From Burkholderiales bacterium (GTDB taxonomy: Bacteria; Pseudomonadota; Gammaproteobacteria; Burkholderiales; SHXO01): a DNA stretch of 16,715 bases. The notes beneath the pieces were generated by a model. The model was not told the origin of the DNA, searched no databases, and saw only the letters and a list, made by a program, of their open reading frames with translations. Each line of letters begins with the position of its first letter. The first letter of the stretch is position 1. The DNA is taken from NCBI GenBank assembly GCA_026125625.1, contig JAHCKU010000024.1, positions 1 to 16,715 of the forward strand. Direction: 5' to 3'. The position numbers were made by a program, and so were the translations under genes. Of the stretch, positions 13,901 to 16,715 are shown piece by piece.

Positions 13901-14935
13901 ATGACTGCAGCACGCAAACTCACCATGGCGCAGGCGATTGCCGAGGCGATCGGCCAGGAGATGGAACGCGACTCGACGGTGTTCGTCATGGGTGAGGACA
14001 TCGCCAAATACGGCGGCATATTCGGCGCGACGGGCGGGCTTCTCGATCGCTTCGGACCCGAGCGCATCATGGACACGCCGATTTCCGAGTCGGCGTTCAT
14101 CGGCGCCGCGACCGGTGCCGCTGCGGAAGGCATGCGCCCGATTGCAGAGCTGATGTTCGCCGATTTCTTTGGCGTGTGCATGGACCAGATCTACAACCAT
14201 CTGGCCAAGAACACCTACATGTCGGGTGGAAGTCTGAAACTGCCGGTGGTCTTGATGACGGCCATCGGCGGCGGCTACAGCGACGCGGCCCAGCACTCGC
14301 AATGCCTGTATGGATTATTTGCCCACGTGCCTGGGCTGAAGGTGGTGGTCCCGTCCAACGCGTATGATGCGAAGGGGCTGATGATCCAGGCGATCCGGGA
14401 TGACAATCCGGTGATGTTCTTCTTCCACAAGGGCATCATGGGGCTGCCGTGGATGGCCTACTACGAGGGCAGCACGACCGAGGTGCCGCAGGACGCGTAC
14501 ACCATTCCCTTTGGCCAGGCGCGGATCGTACGGGAGGGCAGTGACGTGACCATTGTCAGTCTGAGCCAGATGGTGCAGAAGGCGGTGCTCGCAGCGGCAC
14601 AGCTCGAAGCGGATGGCATTCGTGCCGAAGTCATCGATCTGCGCACCCTGGTTCCGCTCGACGTGGAAACCGTGTTGCGCTCGGTGGCCAAGACCGGACG
14701 ACTGGTGATCGCCGACGAGGACTATCTCAATTTCGGGCTCAGTGGCGAGATCGCCGCGTCCATCGCCGAGCATCTGGATCGCGTGGCGCTCAAATCCCCG
14801 GTTCGCCGCCTCGGCGTGCCGGCGGTGCCCATACCTTACAGCCGTCCGCTCGAGCAGTCCGTCATTCCACAGGTGCAGGACATCGCGGGCGCTTGCCGCA
14901 GCATGATGGGCGTGAAGCTCGCGAGGGCAGCGTGA
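13901..14935 (+). CDS. acoB: 2-oxoacid/acetoin dehydrogenase E1 beta subunit (AcoB-like)
   Basis: Transketolase-type E1 beta partner of the preceding gene; alpha2beta2 tetramers bind TPP at the subunit interface. Visible motifs are KLTMAQAIAEAIGQEMERD, VFVMGEDIAKYGGIFGATGG, DTPISESAFIGAATGAA (E63 being the conserved TPP-activating Glu), the potassium-site and core region GGGYSDAAQHSQ, then DDNPVMFFFHKG. In the C-terminal domain VEVIDLRTLVPLD-like (EVIDLRTLVPLDVET) and ADEDYLNFGLSGEIAA are typical. The 344 residues make a full-length subunit. AGGAG (13890-13894) lies 6 bases before the ATG, 39 bases after the E1 alpha stop. The stop overlaps the start of the lipoyl gene as GTGA. Sequence style is closer to acetoin-type than pyruvate-type E1, but the substrate is not proven. 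Confidence 0.9.
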   Translation: MTAARKLTMAQAIAEAIGQEMERDSTVFVMGEDIAKYGGIFGATGGLLDRFGPERIMDTPISESAFIGAATGAAAEGMRPIAELMFADFFGVCMDQIYNHLAKNTYMSGGSLKLPVVLMTAIGGGYSDAAQHSQCLYGLFAHVPGLKVVVPSNAYDAKGLMIQAIRDDNPVMFFFHKGIMGLPWMAYYEGSTTEVPQDAYTIPFGQARIVREGSDVTIVSLSQMVQKAVLAAAQLEADGIRAEVIDLRTLVPLDVETVLRSVAKTGRLVIADEDYLNFGLSGEIAASIAEHLDRVALKSPVRRLGVPAVPIPYSRPLEQSVIPQVQDIAGACRSMMGVKLARAA

Positions 14936-15180
14936 CCGATGTCGTGCTGCCGGATAGCGCCTGGGAGGATGTCGAGCCGGATACCGAGGCGCTGGTGGAC
15001 GAGTGGCTGGTACGCGAGGGCGAGCGGGTCGCCGCCGGTCAGGTGCTGGCGCGGGTAATGCTGGTGAAGACCAGCCTCGAGGTGACGGCACCGGTCGATG
15101 GCGTGGTGGAACGGATCCTGGTGCCGACCGAGCAGACGTTTGCGAAGGGGCGGCCGCTCGCCACGCTGCGCGCGGCGTGA
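14932..15180 (+). CDS. Stand-alone lipoyl (biotinyl/lipoyl attachment) domain protein
   Basis: The 82-residue protein is a single lipoyl domain: VVLPDSAWEDVEPDTEAL, then VDEWLVREGERVAAGQVLARV, a hairpin turn with the presumed lipoylated K46 (MLVKTSLEV), then TAPVDGVVERILV and a closing PLATLRAA strand. Such domains carry the acyl group on a lipoyllysine swinging arm. Ordinary E2 enzymes join this domain to an E1/E3-binding domain and an acyltransferase core; both are missing here, and no long frame follows that could supply them. The GTG start at 14932 overlaps the E1 beta stop, and its own stop overlaps the next GTG (15177), so the three genes are translationally coupled. It is the likely acceptor for E1 and the substrate of the ligase encoded next. 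Confidence 0.85.
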   Translation: MTDVVLPDSAWEDVEPDTEALVDEWLVREGERVAAGQVLARVMLVKTSLEVTAPVDGVVERILVPTEQTFAKGRPLATLRAA

Positions 15181-15923
15181 CGCGATTGCTGCCGGGCGGT
15201 GTCGACCACCGGGTGGTCAGCGGGGTGAGTGCGCGTGAGGAGCAGGAATGGATCGCCTCGGCGCTGCGTCAGCCGGTCACCCGACCAGCCGTGCGCGTCT
15301 GGACGTATCGCAGCGCGGCCGTGGTGCTCGGCTGTTCCGGACGACCGACTCCGGACATATCGCAGCGCGCGCTGGCCGCAGATATGGATCTGTGCATCCG
15401 GCCGACCGGCGGTGGTGCCGTTCTGGTAGGCCCGTGGCTGCTGGGAACATCGGTCGTTCTTCCGCCGCCGCATCCGCTCGTCGTCCCGAGCCTCGTCGAC
15501 AGCTACCGCTGGTTCGGGCTGGCCCATGTTGCGTGGCTGAACGGCCTCGGCATCTGTGTTCGGGCGGGACCCGTGCCGAGGCCGACACCCGGACCGGCCT
15601 TGCCCTGGGCCTGCTTCGCCAGCCTGTCGCATTGGGAAGTCGGGACTGCAGGCCGCAAGATCGTCGGCACGGCACAGTGCCGGCGTCGTAACGGCGTACT
15701 GTTCTCCTCTGCAGTCCTCATCGCGCCGCCGCCGTGGGAGCTGATGTGCGAGGTGCTCGGGCATTCCCGAGCCGACACCGCAATACTGGCCGAACGTACA
15801 GCATGCTACAGCGAGCTGGTCGGACGATTGGAAGCGGCCGAGGCACTCGCGCCGTCGCTCCTGTCGCACCTGATCGCTGCGGTGTCCGAAGCTGCTGCCA
15901 GTTCTCCGCTGGGGGCGGCATAG
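15177..15923 (+). CDS. Lipoate-protein ligase A-like protein
   Basis: A BPL/LplA/LipB-fold protein of 248 residues that should attach lipoate (or octanoate/lipoyl-AMP) to a lipoyl domain, most likely the small protein encoded just upstream. RPTGGGAVL (75-83) is the glycine-rich lipoate/AMP loop (RRxSGGGAV type), and GRKIVGTAQCRR (K161) is the catalytic lysine segment. The usual HG in the following strand is replaced by SS (VLFSSAVLI). The small accessory C-terminal domain of E. coli LplA seems reduced or absent. The GTG start at 15177 overlaps the preceding stop as GTGA, a coupled arrangement; the longer open frame from 15003 overlaps the lipoyl gene and is not protein-like. Dedicated ligases beside unusual lipoyl proteins are known from other systems, such as sHdr/LbpA. 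Confidence 0.75.
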   Translation: MTRLLPGGVDHRVVSGVSAREEQEWIASALRQPVTRPAVRVWTYRSAAVVLGCSGRPTPDISQRALAADMDLCIRPTGGGAVLVGPWLLGTSVVLPPPHPLVVPSLVDSYRWFGLAHVAWLNGLGICVRAGPVPRPTPGPALPWACFASLSHWEVGTAGRKIVGTAQCRRRNGVLFSSAVLIAPPPWELMCEVLGHSRADTAILAERTACYSELVGRLEAAEALAPSLLSHLIAAVSEAAASSPLGAA

Positions 15924-16054
15924 CCCCATAAGACTTCTTCTACGCTGCGAGCATCTGCGGCTTGCTGCGGATGTTTGGCGGCGGGTAGTGGTCGGCTTGA
16001 CTACTCTTACGCATCTTACGCACCATCGACGATCATCTGCAGCATCGCAATGAC

Positions 16055-16715
16055 TCATCCGGGGGTTTCTTCCGCGATCTGCCGCACCCCCTGCAACGTG
16101 CGGCGGATCAGATCCGGGTCGGCATTCGTGCCGTAGATGGCGTAGGCCGGGTAGGGGAACTTGGGCGCATCGGGCACCAGGTGCAGTTCACCGCTGTCGA
16201 GATGCGGTTGCACCGCGCGGGCGCGGAAATATCCCGAGCCGCCGTTTTTCAGGATGTAGCTGAGCGCCAGCGGACCGAGGCTAACGAACAGGCCCGGCTC
16301 CGCCAGCTCCGGAAAGCTCAATCCGTGGTGCAGCGCGAAGTCCGTGCCCCAATCGACGTACACATAGTTCGGCCCGATGGGATTTTTGGGGTCGGGGTCG
16401 GTGGTGACCAGAACCAGGGCTTCTTCGAAGAGCAGCTCGACCTCGAGCCATGGCCGGTGCCGCGGGCTGTAGAGCACGGCGATGTCCAGCACGCCCTCCG
16501 CAACCTGCGCGTTGAGGTCCTCAGCGACGCCGACCTTGGTCCGTACGGCAATTTCGGGTGCGGCTTGCCGCATCCATGCCAGCCAATCCAGCAGCAGCGG
16601 GTTCCACAGGCTCAGCTCGCCGCCGATGCTGATCATGTGGTCGCGGCCGGCGGGAAGGGCGATCTGGCGCCGCGCGCCCTCCCACATCTGCACCAGCGCG
16701 TTGGCATGGGGCATG
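16055..16715 (-). CDS. LysR-type transcriptional regulator, N-terminal part outside the window
   Basis: The visible 220 or so residues are the effector-binding domain of a LysR-type regulator: the linker tail HANALVQMWEGARRQ, then ISIGGELSLWNPLLLDWLAWM, then VAEGVLDIAVLYSPR, LVLVTTDP and the closing helices. The domain has the periplasmic-binding-protein-like fold that senses a small molecule. The HTH (about 60-70 residues) is expected beyond the right edge, so the methionine at 16714 is internal rather than the start. The gene converges on the dehydrogenase-lipoyl-ligase operon, with about 130 bases between the stops. Its target cannot be told; LysR regulators more often control divergent neighbours, which would lie to the right. 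Confidence 0.85.
   Translation of the reverse strand, partial: MPHANALVQMWEGARRQIALPAGRDHMISIGGELSLWNPLLLDWLAWMRQAAPEIAVRTKVGVAEDLNAQVAEGVLDIAVLYSPRHRPWLEVELLFEEALVLVTTDPDPKNPIGPNYVYVDWGTDFALHHGLSFPELAEPGLFVSLGPLALSYILKNGGSGYFRARAVQPHLDSGELHLVPDAPKFPYPAYAIYGTNADPDLIRRTLQGVRQIAEETPG

Noticed and set aside
15924..16054. Terminator between the convergent ligase and LysR genes
   Set aside because: A 7-bp stem (AGTGGTC/GACTACT, loop GGCTT) exists but has a G-U pair and no T-run on either side, so the evidence is too weak to list.
15039..16058. Minus-strand open frame of 339 codons
   Set aside because: It is antisense to the lipoyl and ligase genes, which show clear motifs and coupled starts; the translation is Arg/Ser/Cys-rich and protein-unlike.

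Overview
The window looks like a chromosomal segment of a GC-rich proteobacterium (beta or gamma class, inferred from gene content and the mainly G/C third codon positions), with at least one mobile-island boundary near the left end. No rRNA gene, complete tRNA, CRISPR array or transposase is visible.

Left end (1-1880), accessory DNA. After a possible gene tail (1-72) comes a two-gene unit on the + strand. The first gene joins a LamG/concanavalin-like N-terminal domain to a TIR-like / nucleoside deoxyribosyltransferase-like C-terminal domain, but the reading frame is broken at a TTTT run (654-657). The second encodes a small protein with a possible winged helix and one C-terminal membrane helix. 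At 1859-1879 there is a lone 3' end of a tRNA-Arg gene, followed at once by a strong Rho-independent terminator. No 5' half of the tRNA precedes it. This is the usual scar at the distal end of an element integrated into a tRNA gene, so the DNA to the left is read as island cargo and the DNA to the right as the old chromosome. The layout (sensor-like domain, NAD/nucleotide-hydrolase-like domain, small membrane partner, tRNA-associated island) resembles anti-phage effector modules, but function is inferred only.

1923-6044. An apparently non-coding stretch (1923-2436) leads to a class I SAM-dependent methyltransferase. A minus-strand pair follows: a NERD nuclease-like protein with a C-terminal zinc ribbon, then a PLD/HKD phosphodiesterase-like protein with a winged-helix tail. 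After that comes a hydroxypyruvate isomerase-family enzyme (minus strand).

6209-10682. A secreted protein with a calcium-binding-like Asp loop and a C-terminal JAMM/DUF4329-like motif is followed by a lipoprotein alpha/beta hydrolase. Next is a stand-alone AAA ATPase of the DUF4143 type, with a well-formed promoter that predicts an almost leaderless mRNA.

10823-15923. A PLP-dependent group II decarboxylase and a short HPF/RaiA-type ribosome-associated protein precede a compact 2-oxoacid/acetoin dehydrogenase-like operon: E1 alpha (with four small deletions that break its frame), E1 beta, an 82-residue stand-alone lipoyl domain and a lipoate-protein ligase-like protein. The last three genes are joined by GTGA stop/start overlaps. 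No E2 acyltransferase or E3 gene is in the window. The lipoyl protein is the natural swinging-arm partner of the E1 pair, and the ligase its natural modifying enzyme.

Right end. A convergent LysR-type regulator is cut by the window edge, with its DNA-binding domain lying outside.
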